Positions 16,022-24,797 of a stretch of DNA of 64,000 bases are shown here, piece after piece (within the stretch, counting starts at the first letter, position 1; the number at the start of each line of letters is the position of its first letter). Origin of the DNA: Pseudomonadota bacterium (GTDB lineage: Bacteria; Pseudomonadota; Gammaproteobacteria; Xanthomonadales; Xanthomonadaceae); NCBI GenBank assembly GCA_023390905.1, contig JAEWBY010000021.1, forward strand, positions 29,294 through 93,293. The letters are read 5' to 3'. Below the pieces are notes generated by a model that saw only the letters and a program-made list of their open reading frames with translations, was not told where the DNA came from and searched no databases. Both the position numbers and the translations under genes were made by a program.

Positions 16022-16486
16022 TCAATTCGCCGCGTCCGCCGGCGGGGTCTGCACATCATGCTTCTGATGCGCCTGGCCCATCTTGTCGGCCACTTCCTTG
16101 GGCATGTAGGTTTCGTCGTGCTTGGCCAGGACGTCATCGGCGACGAACACGCCGTCCTTCATCGAACCCGTCGCCACCACGGCCTGACCTTCGCGGAACA
16201 GATCCGGCAGGATGCGGTCGTAGACCACCGGCAACTGCGCATCGCCATCGGTGACGCGGAAATGCGCCTGCAGCGATCCGGCTTCGCGCTTGAACGATCC
16301 CTTCTCGACCATTCCGCCAAGACGGAAGCGCGCGTGTTCGCCGGCTTCGCCACGCAGCACTTCGGCCGGCGTGTAGAGGTAGGCGACATTGCGTTGCAGG
16401 GCCATCGCGATTAACGCGGCGGCGATGCCCGCGGCCACGATCAGCAGCAGGACCCAGATCAGGCGACGGCGGCGCACCGGATTCAT
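16022..16486 (-). CDS. ccmE: Haem chaperone CcmE
   Basis: 154 residues from the ATG at 16486, overlapping the ccmD stop. One N-terminal helix (LIWVLLLIVAAGIAAALIAM), a periplasmic beta barrel, and the covalent haem-binding region AKHDETYMPKEV, where the histidine carries haem for delivery to CcmF. The C-terminal tail is short and disordered. Confidence 0.95.
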   Translation of the reverse strand: MNPVRRRRLIWVLLLIVAAGIAAALIAMALQRNVAYLYTPAEVLRGEAGEHARFRLGGMVEKGSFKREAGSLQAHFRVTDGDAQLPVVYDRILPDLFREGQAVVATGSMKDGVFVADDVLAKHDETYMPKEVADKMGQAHQKHDVQTPPADAAN

Positions 16487-16647
16487 CGGCTCAGCTCCGT
16501 CGGCGCCGAACCCTTGGCCTCGCGCGCGGCGCGCAGGCGCGCGGCACGCAGTTCGCGGCGGATTTGCAGACGCGGCGCGATGAAATCCCACAGCAGCACC
16601 ACGGCGAACACGGCATAGGCGCCGATCACGTACGACTGATAGCTCAC
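16483..16647 (-). CDS. ccmD: Haem exporter protein CcmD (GTG start)
   Basis: 54 residues starting at a GTG (16647) that overlaps the ccmC stop (GTGA): MSYQSYVIGAYAVFAVVLLW, then a basic tail RLQIRRELRAARLRAAREAK. One membrane helix with a positive cytoplasmic tail is typical of CcmD, which releases holo-CcmE from the CcmABC complex. It is too short to stand out among the surrounding open frames. Confidence 0.9.
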   Translation of the reverse strand: MSYQSYVIGAYAVFAVVLLWDFIAPRLQIRRELRAARLRAAREAKGSAPTELSR

Positions 16648-17393
16648 GATTTGGCTCCCGAAAGGCGGGCGACCCAATCCTTGCCCGTTTCGCGGCGCAG
16701 ATTGTCCGCGCGCGCGCGCGCCAGCAGCGAGCCGGCGAACCAGAACTTGGTGGCGGCCACCATCAGCCACAACGGCAGCACCATGCTGCTGTCCATCTTC
16801 GATTCGCCGAACAGGCTGACGGTCTGTCCCTGATGCAGCGAATTCCACCATTCCACCGAGTAGCGGATGATCGGCAGCAGCGCGACGCCGACGATCGAAA
16901 GCAGCCCGGCCGCGCGCGCGGCGGCGCGGCGATCGTCGATGGCGCTGTACAGGCCGCTCACGCCCAGATAGAGGAACAGCAGGATCAGCTCGGTGGTCAG
17001 GCGTGGATCCCAGTCCCACCACGTGCCCCACATCGGCTTGCCCCAGATGGAGCCGGTCGCCAGCGTGATCACGGTGAAGCCGGCGCCGATCGGCGCGCAG
17101 GCCATGGCGAGGATTTCGCACAGCTTGATCCGCCAGATCAGCGCGATGGCCGCGTAGAACGCCATCAGCCCGAACACGAACAGGCTCATCCACGCGGCGG
17201 GCACGTGGATGTAGAGGATGCGGAAGCTGTCGCCCTGCTGGTAGTCGGCCGGCACGACGAACAGCGCCTGCCACAGGCCGAGGCCGAACAGCGGGAGCGC
17301 GGCCAGATACAGCCAGGGCGTCCAGCGGGCGGCGAAACGGTCGAAGTAGGGCGGCGAACCCAGTTGGTGGAACCAGCGGACGAGGGGATTCAT
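16644..17393 (-). CDS. ccmC: Haem transporter permease CcmC
   Basis: 249 residues with six membrane helices and the WWD signature in GKPMWGTWWDWDPRLTTELI (about residues 118-137), which holds haem for attachment to CcmE. Two conserved histidines are seen in LYIHVPAAW and WWNSLHQGQTV. It is separated from ccmB by an inserted TetR gene, so transcription may restart in the 147-bp gap upstream. Confidence 0.95.
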   Translation of the reverse strand: MNPLVRWFHQLGSPPYFDRFAARWTPWLYLAALPLFGLGLWQALFVVPADYQQGDSFRILYIHVPAAWMSLFVFGLMAFYAAIALIWRIKLCEILAMACAPIGAGFTVITLATGSIWGKPMWGTWWDWDPRLTTELILLFLYLGVSGLYSAIDDRRAAARAAGLLSIVGVALLPIIRYSVEWWNSLHQGQTVSLFGESKMDSSMVLPLWLMVAATKFWFAGSLLARARADNLRRETGKDWVARLSGAKS

Positions 17394-17540
17394 GGACGGC
17401 GTTATGCGCTCGCGCTCAAGGGGAGGTCCCTGCCCGGACGCTCCTGGGTCTAAACATGCGATTTCTCGCGCATTTTCCCAGACTGGGGCCAGCCAGCCAA
17501 GCGCGCGATTGTCGCAGGGGACGGGGTCGGCGGCGGCCGC

Positions 17541-18215
17541 TCAGCGGCGCGGCAGCACTCCGGCGAGGAAAATCGACACCGCTTCGCGGGCCTCCTGCTT
17601 GGCGATGGCCAGATCGGCGATGCCGATGTAGCCGTTGACCGTACGCACGATCAGCCCGCCGAACACCATCATGTAGAAGCGGTTGGCGGCCACCTGCGCG
17701 TGTTCGAGGATCAGCCGGCCGCGCTGCCGTTCGCGCTCGAAGTACGCGCTGAGCTGGCCTTCGGCCGGGGCCACGCCGTGCTCCATAAACCAGTCGCGCA
17801 GTTCTGGGAAATTCAGCCCTTCGGCCACCACGATGCGGTGGGTCACGATGCGGCCGGGCGAGAGCGTTTCCTCGACCATCCGCTCGGCGGCGGCGGGCAG
17901 GGCTTCCTCCGGTGGCAGATCCGAGCGGTGCAGCAGATCCAGGCTTTCGCCGAAGGCGGCGATGCTGCGCTCCATGATCGCCATCGCCAGCCCCGGCTTG
18001 TCGCCGAACGCGCTGTAGAGCGTGGAATACGAACCGCCCGAGCGTGCGACCACGTCGCTGAGCCGCGCGTCGCGGTAGCCCTTTTCGAGGAAGACTTCGG
18101 TCGCCGCCTCGATGAAGCGTTCCAGCCGGCGTTCGCCGCGCCGGTAGAACTCCTCGCGCGGCCGCACCGGTTTGTCCGGACGCTGGAAGGGGTTGCCGGG
18201 GCGCTCGTCGGTCAT
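17541..18215 (-). CDS. TetR/AcrR-family regulator inside the ccm cluster
   Basis: 224 residues. The N-terminal helix-turn-helix is RLERFIEAATEVFLEKGYRDARLSDVVARSGGSYSTLYSAFGDK (residues about 30-72). The rest is a helical ligand-binding domain including a C-terminal segment like the AefR/TetR_C group. Its ATG lies 4 bp after the ccmB stop, so it is translated from the ccmAB transcript. A regulator between ccmB and ccmC is not the usual ccm layout; whether it controls ccmC-I or something elsewhere is unknown. Confidence 0.88.
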   Translation of the reverse strand: MTDERPGNPFQRPDKPVRPREEFYRRGERRLERFIEAATEVFLEKGYRDARLSDVVARSGGSYSTLYSAFGDKPGLAMAIMERSIAAFGESLDLLHRSDLPPEEALPAAAERMVEETLSPGRIVTHRIVVAEGLNFPELRDWFMEHGVAPAEGQLSAYFERERQRGRLILEHAQVAANRFYMMVFGGLIVRTVNGYIGIADLAIAKQEAREAVSIFLAGVLPRR

Positions 18216-18219
18216 GGCG

Positions 18220-18900
18220 TCAGGTCAGCGCGATGCGGATGGCGGCCGCCGCCGTCAACGGGGCCAGCACCAGCGCCAGCACCAGCCCGGCGCCGAGCAG
18301 CAACAGGGCGCCGCCGGCATCGAGCCCCTGCGCGGTCGCGGCCACGCTGCCGGCGCCGAACACCAGGATCGGCACGTACAGCGGCAGCGCCAGCAATGCG
18401 ACCAGGATGCCCGAGCGGCGCATGCCGACCGTCAGCGCGGCGACCACCGCGCCGAGCAGGCTCAGCAGCGGCGTCCCCAGCAGCAGCGAGGCCATCAGCA
18501 CCGGCAACTGCGCGCGCGGCAGATGCAGGAGTTCGCCGAGCAGTGGGGTCACCAGCACCAGCGGCAACGCACTGGTGGCCCAATGGGTGAAGACGCGCAC
18601 CGCGACCAGCCAGGCCAGCGGCACCGGCGCGAGAATCCACTGTTCCAGCGAACCATCTTCGGCATCGCCGCGGAACAGCGTATCCAGTGACAGCAGGCCG
18701 GCCAGCAGCACCGCCACCCATAGCACCGCGCTGGCGACCTTGGCCAGTGCGTCCGGTTCTCCGCCCATGCCGAGCGCGAACAGCACGACCACCAGCAGCG
18801 CGAACAGCGCCGGCTGCAACGCATCGCCCCGCCGACGCCACAGCAGTTGCACGTCGCGCACGATCAGCGCCGAGGCCGAAGCGTAAAGACCGGGCGTCAT
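18220..18900 (-). CDS. ccmB: Haem exporter permease CcmB
   Basis: 226 residues, six membrane helices, with the CcmB phrase LEQWILAPVPLAWLVAVRVFTHW (about residues 85-107). It partners CcmA and CcmC in moving holo-CcmE release energy across the inner membrane. The ATG at 18900 overlaps the ccmA stop by 4 bp; longer frames upstream are shadows of ccmA. Confidence 0.94.
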   Translation of the reverse strand: MTPGLYASASALIVRDVQLLWRRRGDALQPALFALLVVVLFALGMGGEPDALAKVASAVLWVAVLLAGLLSLDTLFRGDAEDGSLEQWILAPVPLAWLVAVRVFTHWATSALPLVLVTPLLGELLHLPRAQLPVLMASLLLGTPLLSLLGAVVAALTVGMRRSGILVALLALPLYVPILVFGAGSVAATAQGLDAGGALLLLGAGLVLALVLAPLTAAAAIRIALT

Positions 18901-19544
18901 ACCGCGCCTCCGAGCATCAGCATGCGGGTCTGCACCGGTGGCGCGGCGTACGCGCCGTGCGTGGTCACCAGCGCCGCGCCGCCGCCGCGCAGGTGCGCCG
19001 AAATCATGCGGTTGACCAGCGTGATGCCCTCCAGATCCAGGTTCGCGTAGGGTTCGTCCAGCAGCCACAGCGGCGCGGGCGACAGCCACAGCCGCGCCAG
19101 CGAGAGGCGTTTTTTCTGCCCCGCCGAAAGCTGCCGCGCCAGACTGTCCTCGTAGCCGGCCAGGCCGACCATCGCCAGCGCATTGCCCGGCATCTGCCGC
19201 GCGCGACGGCCGTGCAGGCCGCACAGGAAGTTGAGGTTCTCCAGCGTGTTCAGATCCGCCTTCAGCGCCGGCAGATGGCCCAGATAGGCGATCGCATGCG
19301 CGCGCTGGCTGGCGGTGGCGGTGCGCCCGTCGATATCGATCTCGCCGCGATCGGCACGCAGCAACCCGGCCAGCACGCGCAGCAGCGTGGTCTTGCCGAC
19401 GCCATTGCCACCCTGCACCAGCAGGGCCTCGCCTGCATCGACGGCAAAATCCAGCGGCCCGAACACCGGCTCGTCATTGCGCGAAAAGCTCAGGCCGCGC
19501 GCGGCAAGCAGCGGCGGAGGCGTAGGCGTGGCGTCGATCATCAA
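18897..19544 (-). CDS. ccmA: Cytochrome c biogenesis ATP-binding protein CcmA
   Basis: 215 residues with Walker A GGNGVGKTT (about 45-53), ABC signature LSAGQKKRLSLAR, Walker B PLWLLDEPYANLD and the H-loop VTTHGAY. It powers release of haem-loaded CcmE from CcmCD. First gene of the ccm cluster. Two adjacent ATG codons are possible starts. Confidence 0.95.
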   Translation of the reverse strand: MMIDATPTPPPLLAARGLSFSRNDEPVFGPLDFAVDAGEALLVQGGNGVGKTTLLRVLAGLLRADRGEIDIDGRTATASQRAHAIAYLGHLPALKADLNTLENLNFLCGLHGRRARQMPGNALAMVGLAGYEDSLARQLSAGQKKRLSLARLWLSPAPLWLLDEPYANLDLEGITLVNRMISAHLRGGGAALVTTHGAYAAPPVQTRMLMLGGAV

Positions 19545-19655
19545 GGCAGGAGAATCAAGGCAGGCGTCATTGTACGGGAGCCGGACGCGTCGCCGCGTTG
19601 ATCGCCCGCAATGCGGCCATGCGTTCGCGCCGCCGCCGATTCCGGGAAGCGCGGT

Positions 19656-20141
19656 TCACGCGCATCCGCCCACCCATGCGATGGCCGTCGAATCCGGTGC
19701 ATCCGCAGGCCGCGTCCATTGCAGGCGCAACGTCACCGGCGCGCCGGCGAACCAGAACAGCACGCCGCCCTGTTCGAATTCGCGTGCCCAGTGATCGGCT
19801 TCATCGGCGTGGAGATCGGCGACCAGCCAGCCCGGTTCGCGCCAGCCGCCAGCGCCGTCGTCGGCGCTCGCGCGGATGCAGGCCCGCCCGGCGTCGTCCA
19901 GCCGCCGGCGCAGTCGCGCATCGGCAGCGCGGTTGTCCACGTCCGAACGCCGCTGCCCCGGCGGATTCCACGCGGTGATCAGCAGATAGCTGCGCGCCGG
20001 CCATGCCGCTTCCAGCGCCGGCGCCGGCGCACCGATGCGCAGCGGCCAGTGCGCGGGACCTGCGCATGCATGGTAGTGCGCGGCGAGCCAGGCTTCGGCG
20101 AGCCGGCGCTTTTCCGCATCGGGAACGCTGTATCCGTCCAT
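19656..20141 (-). CDS. DUF3293-family protein
   Basis: 161 residues. The block YLLITAWNPPGQRRSDVDNRAADARL (ITAWNP followed by an Asn) is the DUF3293 hallmark, and WFAGAPVTLRLQW closes the domain. Function unknown. Divergent from the aminotransferase gene with a 66-bp shared control region. Confidence 0.8.
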   Translation of the reverse strand: MDGYSVPDAEKRRLAEAWLAAHYHACAGPAHWPLRIGAPAPALEAAWPARSYLLITAWNPPGQRRSDVDNRAADARLRRRLDDAGRACIRASADDGAGGWREPGWLVADLHADEADHWAREFEQGGVLFWFAGAPVTLRLQWTRPADAPDSTAIAWVGGCA

Positions 20142-20207
20142 GCCTCATCATCGCCTTCGTGGGTCATTGCGTACACTGCGCAGTCCCCACGTTCAGCGGA
20201 CCGGCGG

Positions 20208-21356
20208 ATGCCTCTCGAAACAAAACTGCCCAAGGTGGGCACCACCATCTTCACCGTGATGTCGCAACTGGCGGCCGAACACGGTGCGGTCAACCTGGGG
20301 CAGGGCTTTCCCGATTTCGCCGTGCCCGCGCGCTTGATCGACGAACTGGACCGCGCCATGCGCGCCGGCCACAACCAGTACGCGCCGATGACGGGCGTGG
20401 CGCCGCTGCGCCAGGCGATCGCGGAGAAGGTGCTGCGCTGCTACGGCCGCGAGGTCGACGCCGACACCGAGATCACCGTGACCAGCGGCGCGACCGAAGC
20501 CCTGTTCAATGCCATCCACGCGGTGGTGCGGCCGGGCGAGGAAGTGATCGTGCTCGATCCGGCCTACGACAGCTACGAGCCTGCGATCGAACTGGCCGGC
20601 GCGCGGGCCGTGCACGTGGCCCTCGATCCGCACACCTTCGCGGTGGACTGGGACAAGGTGCAGGCGGCGATCACGCCGCGCACGCGGCTGCTGATGATCA
20701 ACAGCCCGCACAACCCCTCCGGCGCGATGTTCGACGCGGCCGACATGCGCCGGCTCGCCGATATCCTGCGCGGCACCGGCATTTTCCTGATCTCCGACGA
20801 GGTCTACGAACACATCGTGTTCGATGGACGCCGGCACGAATCGGCGCTGCGCCATCCGGAACTGGCCGAGCGCGCCTTCGTGGTGTCGAGCTTCGGCAAG
20901 ACCTATCACTGCACCGGCTGGAAGATCGGTTACGCGATCGCGCCGCCGGCACTGAGCGCGGAATTCCGCAAGGTCCACCAGTACAACGTGTTCTGCACGT
21001 TCGCGCCGGCCCAGCATGCCTTCGCCGCGATGATCCTCGAGGAGCCGGAGCACTACGAACGACTCGGCGCGTTCTACCAGGACAAGCGCGATCGCTTCCG
21101 CGCGCAGTTGCTGGACACGCGCTTGAAACCGCTGCCGGTGCCTGGCGGCTATTTCCAGTTGGTGGACTATTCGGCGGTCAGCGATCTGCCGGACATCGAA
21201 TTCGTGCGCTGGCTGACCATCGAACACGGCGTGACCGCGATTCCATTGTCGCCGTTCTACGAGAACGCGCCGGCCGGTCAACGCCTGGCGCGGCTGTGCT
21301 TCGCGAAGAACCAGGCCACGCTGGATGCGGCGATCGCGCGCCTCCGGAAACTCTGA
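20208..21356 (+). CDS. PLP-dependent methionine/glutamine-type aminotransferase (YbdL-like)
   Basis: 382 residues from the ATG at 20208 (MPLETKLPKVGTTIFTVMSQ). Class I/II aminotransferase with NSPHNPSG, SDEVYEHIVFDGRRH and the PLP lysine in SSFGKTYHCTGWKIGY. The opening LGQGFPDF is typical of methionine aminotransferase/kynurenine aminotransferase-like enzymes. It is followed 19 bp later by an omega-amidase gene, the classic pair in which glutamine donates the amino group to 2-oxo-4-methylthiobutanoate (or another oxo acid) and the amidase removes the resulting alpha-ketoglutaramate. Confidence 0.88.
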   Translation: MPLETKLPKVGTTIFTVMSQLAAEHGAVNLGQGFPDFAVPARLIDELDRAMRAGHNQYAPMTGVAPLRQAIAEKVLRCYGREVDADTEITVTSGATEALFNAIHAVVRPGEEVIVLDPAYDSYEPAIELAGARAVHVALDPHTFAVDWDKVQAAITPRTRLLMINSPHNPSGAMFDAADMRRLADILRGTGIFLISDEVYEHIVFDGRRHESALRHPELAERAFVVSSFGKTYHCTGWKIGYAIAPPALSAEFRKVHQYNVFCTFAPAQHAFAAMILEEPEHYERLGAFYQDKRDRFRAQLLDTRLKPLPVPGGYFQLVDYSAVSDLPDIEFVRWLTIEHGVTAIPLSPFYENAPAGQRLARLCFAKNQATLDAAIARLRKL

Positions 21357-21375
21357 ACCCTCGGGAGGGACGACC

Positions 21376-22179
21376 ATGACCCAGCACGATCTGCGCATTT
21401 CCCTGGTCCAGGGCGAAACCCGCTGGCATGACCCGGCCGGCAACCGCGATTACTACGCGCGACTCATCGCACCGCTGAAGGGCGCCACTGATCTGGTCAT
21501 CCTGCCGGAAACCTTCACCAGCGGTTTCAGCAATGAGGCCATCGATCGTGCCGAGGGCATGGAGGGCGAAACGGTGGCCTGGATCCGCGCGCAGGCGCGT
21601 ACGCTGGAGGCCGCCGTGACCGGCAGCGTGCAGTTGCGCACCGAAGCCGGCGTGTTCAATCGCCTGCTGTGGGCCACGCCCGAAGGTGGGCTGGCGCACT
21701 ACGACAAGCGCCATCTGTTCCGTTACGCCAACGAGCACCAGCGTTACGCCGCCGGTCGCGAGCGGCTGAGCGTGGAATGGAAAGGCTGGCGGATCAATCC
21801 GCAGGTCTGTTATGACCTGCGCTTTCCCGTGTTCTGCCGCAACCGTTTCGATGTGGAACGGCCAGGACAACTGGATTTCGATCTTCAGATCTTCGTCGCC
21901 AACTGGCCGGCCGCTCGCGCGCATGCCTGGCGCACGCTGTTGCGTGCCCGCGCGATCGAGAATCTCTGCTACGTGGCGGCGGTCAACCGCGCCGGCGTCG
22001 ATGGCAATCAACTGGAGTATTCCGGCGACAGCGCAGTGATCGATTTCCTCGGCCAGCCATTGACCGAACTCGGGCCGGGGGAGGGCGTCACCACCGCGAC
22101 GATTTCGGCCGAGGCGCTGGCCGCGCATCGCGCGCGTTTCCCGGCGATGCTCGACGCGGACCGCTTCGAACTGGCCTGA
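21376..22179 (+). CDS. Omega-amidase (nitrilase superfamily, YafV-like)
   Basis: 267 residues with the nitrilase catalytic triad: Glu in LVILPETFTSGF, Lys in AHYDKRHLF and Cys in INPQVCYDLRFPVF. The ribosome site GGGAGGGA precedes the ATG. Omega-amidases hydrolyse alpha-ketoglutaramate to 2-oxoglutarate, pulling the upstream glutamine-dependent transamination forward. The gene order supports this over other nitrilase roles. Confidence 0.88.
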   Translation: MTQHDLRISLVQGETRWHDPAGNRDYYARLIAPLKGATDLVILPETFTSGFSNEAIDRAEGMEGETVAWIRAQARTLEAAVTGSVQLRTEAGVFNRLLWATPEGGLAHYDKRHLFRYANEHQRYAAGRERLSVEWKGWRINPQVCYDLRFPVFCRNRFDVERPGQLDFDLQIFVANWPAARAHAWRTLLRARAIENLCYVAAVNRAGVDGNQLEYSGDSAVIDFLGQPLTELGPGEGVTTATISAEALAAHRARFPAMLDADRFELA

Positions 22180-22182
22180 GCC

Positions 22183-22725
22183 GTGCCGACGCTGTGGACC
22201 ATCGGCCATTCCACGCTGGACGCCGCCACGTTCATTGCCCGCATGCGTGATGCCGGTCTGGAAGCGATCGCCGACGTGCGCCGGTATCCGGCCTCGCGCC
22301 GGCATCCGCAGTTCGCCGCCGCAGCGCTGGCGCATGCATTGTCCGAGGCCGGCATCGACTATCACCCGATGCCGGATCTCGGCGGCCGCCGCGAGCCGCA
22401 TGCGGATTCGATCAACACAGCGTGGAAGCAGCCCGCCTTCCGCGGCTATGCGGACTACATGCAGACCGGCGCCTTCATTCGCGCGCGGGATCGTTTGGCG
22501 GCGATCGCGTCGCGCAGGCCCACGGCGATGCTGTGCGCCGAAGCCGACTGGCACGATTGCCATCGCAGCCTGATCGCCGATGCCTTCAAGGCCGATGGCT
22601 GGGAGGTGGTTCACCTGCGCGGATCGGGCCAGAGCGAAACCCACCCGTACACCCACGCCGCGCGCATCGTGGACGGCCGGCTGGTGTATTCGCTGCCGGA
22701 GCCGCCGCAGGGATCGTTGTTCTGA
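22183..22725 (+). CDS. DUF488-family protein (GTG start)
   Basis: 180 residues from a GTG at 22183, 3 bp after the amidase stop. LWTIGHSTLDAATFIARMRD, IADVRRYPASRRHPQF, MPDLGGRRE and LCAEADWHDCHRSLIAD are the four conserved blocks of DUF488. The two cysteines in the last block are a conserved feature. Function unknown; probably co-transcribed with the aminotransferase/amidase pair. Confidence 0.85.
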   Translation: MPTLWTIGHSTLDAATFIARMRDAGLEAIADVRRYPASRRHPQFAAAALAHALSEAGIDYHPMPDLGGRREPHADSINTAWKQPAFRGYADYMQTGAFIRARDRLAAIASRRPTAMLCAEADWHDCHRSLIADAFKADGWEVVHLRGSGQSETHPYTHAARIVDGRLVYSLPEPPQGSLF

Positions 22726-22743
22726 AGCGTGCGGTTGCGCGCG

Positions 22744-23187
22744 TCACGCCTTGTCGCGGGGCGGCAGGATCTGGCACACCGCCTGGCACAGCGCGAGCAC
22801 CTTGCCGTCACTGCCAAGCGCTTGGCCGGACAGATGCAATTGGCTGCGCGTGCGCTCGATCAGCCGTGCGGTGCAGATGATCGCCGATTCGCTGGCGGTC
22901 ACCGGACGCAGGTATTGCGTGTTCAATGCGGTCGTCGCGCTCGGTGGCGCGATGAGGTAGGAGAACGGGCCGAGCGTGTTGTCGAGCGCGGCGACGATGA
23001 AGCCGCCCTGCATGTGACCCATCGGATTCTGGTAGCGCGCCAGCACCGGGAAGCGCACGCTCAACGACTGTCCTTCGATGTATTCGACGAACTCGCCCTG
23101 CATGTCGAGCAGGCAGGGCGGCGGAATCTGCAGCGGTGCGCCGGGCGGCAGTTTCGATCGTAGCAGCGCGTTGATGTCGGCGGTCAT
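22744..23187 (-). CDS. PaaI-family hotdog thioesterase
   Basis: 147 residues from the ATG at 23187, which overlaps the stop of the upstream gene. The hotdog core QNPMGHMQGGFIVAALDNTLGPFSY holds the conserved GHxxGG-like turn and active Asp, followed by TALNTQYLRPVTASESAI. These enzymes hydrolyse acyl-CoA thioesters; substrate unknown. Confidence 0.82.
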   Translation of the reverse strand: MTADINALLRSKLPPGAPLQIPPPCLLDMQGEFVEYIEGQSLSVRFPVLARYQNPMGHMQGGFIVAALDNTLGPFSYLIAPPSATTALNTQYLRPVTASESAIICTARLIERTRSQLHLSGQALGSDGKVLALCQAVCQILPPRDKA

Positions 23188-23603
23188 CGCGTGAAGCTCA
23201 ATTCGAACGCGGCATGGAAGGGCGCGCGCGGCGGCGGTTCCAGGAAGCGGCCCATCAATTCCTGCTCGACACACTGCGCCAGCGCGCTGGTGCCGTGCCG
23301 CCAGGTGCGCACGATGCGGCCGCGCGCGTCCACTTCCACCACCACGACCAGCGGCGCGAGATCGGGTGTGGGTGATGCGCAATTGGCGACGCTGGCTTCG
23401 AGCTGGCGCGACTGGCTTTGCATGAAGGCCTGGCGTTGCGCGGCGTCCAGCGATGCCTCGTCGCGATCGGCCAGTGCCTTGGCGGCCGCGTAATCCGCGC
23501 CCGGTTCGGCCGCGAACGAAGACATCGCGAACATCATCGTCGCGGCGACGGCGCCGAGGGCACCGATGGCGGTGAAGCGATGCAGGGACTTCTTCATCAT
23601 CAT
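23184..23603 (-). CDS. Secreted protein with a TonB-C-like domain, function unknown
   Basis: 139 residues. A signal peptide (MKKSLHRFTAIGALGAVAATMMFAMSSFAA) precedes a domain where APLVVVVEVDARGRIVRTWRHGTSALAQCVEQEL resembles the strand-helix-strand of periplasmic TonB-C/TolA-C-like modules. Two cysteines (in SVANCASP and LAQCVE) could form a disulfide. Its start overlaps the stop of the sugar dehydrogenase gene (ATGA) and its stop overlaps the thioesterase start, so the three genes form one operon. Confidence 0.65.
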   Translation of the reverse strand: MMMKKSLHRFTAIGALGAVAATMMFAMSSFAAEPGADYAAAKALADRDEASLDAAQRQAFMQSQSRQLEASVANCASPTPDLAPLVVVVEVDARGRIVRTWRHGTSALAQCVEQELMGRFLEPPPRAPFHAAFELSFTR

Positions 23604-24761
23604 GGCGCCTTCGGCGGCGCGATCCGCAGCAGCCGGCCTTCGTTCTCGTCGGTCAATACGTACACATGACCATCGATGGATACGCGCACATCGCGCACCC
23701 GCTCGCCGATTTCATCAAGCAGGCGCTCTTCACCGGTGATGGCGTCGCCCTTGAGCGTCAGCCGGATCAGATTGCGCTCGGCCAGCGAGCCGAGGAAGAG
23801 GCTGTCATTCCACGGCGAACCCGCATGGCCGGTATAGAACGCCATGCCGCTCAGGCCCGGGGACTTTTCCCACACGTGGTAGGGCGCTTCCATGCCGGCC
23901 TTCTCGCGCCCCTGCGCTTCGGGAATCGGCAGGCCCGAATAATTGATGCCGTGGGTGACGATCGGCCATCCGTAGTTCCTGCCCGGCTGGGGACGATTGA
24001 GTTCATCGCCGCCGCGCGGGCCGTGTTCGGATTCCCACAGCACGCCGGTGCGCGGATCGAACGCCAGTCCCTGCATGTTGCGATGGCCGTAGCTCCAGAT
24101 TTCCGGGCGCGCGCCCGCGCGGCCCTGGAAGGGATTGTCGGCCGGCACGCTGCCGTCGAGATTCAGCCGCACCAGCTTGCCCTGCAGTTTTCCGAGATCC
24201 TGCGACGTGCTGCGCTGGTTGCGTTCGCCCTGGCTGATGAAGACATGGCCCTGGCCATCGAAGGCCAGCCGTGAGCCGAAATGGTTCGGGCCTTCCAGTT
24301 TCGGCTGCTGCTGGTAGATCACCTTGAGATCGGTGAGCGCGGCCTCGCCCAGTACCGCGCTCGCCACGGCGGTGCCGGCCGTGCCATTGGCTCCGGGCTC
24401 GGCGTAGCTGATGAAGATGCGCCGGCTGCTGGAAAAATCCGGCGCCAGCGCCACGTCGAGCAGGCCGCCCTGGCCTTCGGCGAATACGTCGGGCACACCG
24501 GACAACGGGGCCGACAATGCGCCCTGTGCACTGACGCGACGCAGCCTGCCGGCGCGCTCGGTGACGAGGAATCCGCCATCGGGCAGCAAGGCCAGCCCCC
24601 AGGGATGATCCAGGCCGCCGACGATCTCGGTCACTTCAATGGCACCCAGTGCGCTGGCCAGTGTTTTCGGCGTGGCCGGCGCCGGCGCGACGGTGGCTGC
24701 ATCGGCCGCCGAGCACGAACGTGGCCAGCAGGGCGGTGGCGAGTCTGCTGTGCAAGGGCAT
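23600..24761 (-). CDS. PQQ-dependent sugar dehydrogenase (glucose/sorbosone type), with an N-terminal frameshift
   Basis: The mature beta-propeller is intact (344 codons from a GTG at 24634): LDHPWGLALLPDGGFLVTERAGRLR, SYGHRNMQGLAFDP, ESEHGPRGGDELNRP are the soluble aldose-sugar-dehydrogenase motifs, with the catalytic His and PQQ/calcium loops. The signal peptide MPLHSRLATALLATFVLGG starts at 24761 but is in another frame; the downstream frame reads CSAADAATVAP just before the propeller. A lost copy of a 10-bp direct repeat would explain this (see findings). Either the enzyme has lost export or this is an assembly error. Related proteins are periplasmic or lipoproteins. Confidence 0.75.
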
Positions 24762-24797
24762 CGGCGTCTCCGATCTCATGGGGGGACCGCGAGCGTA

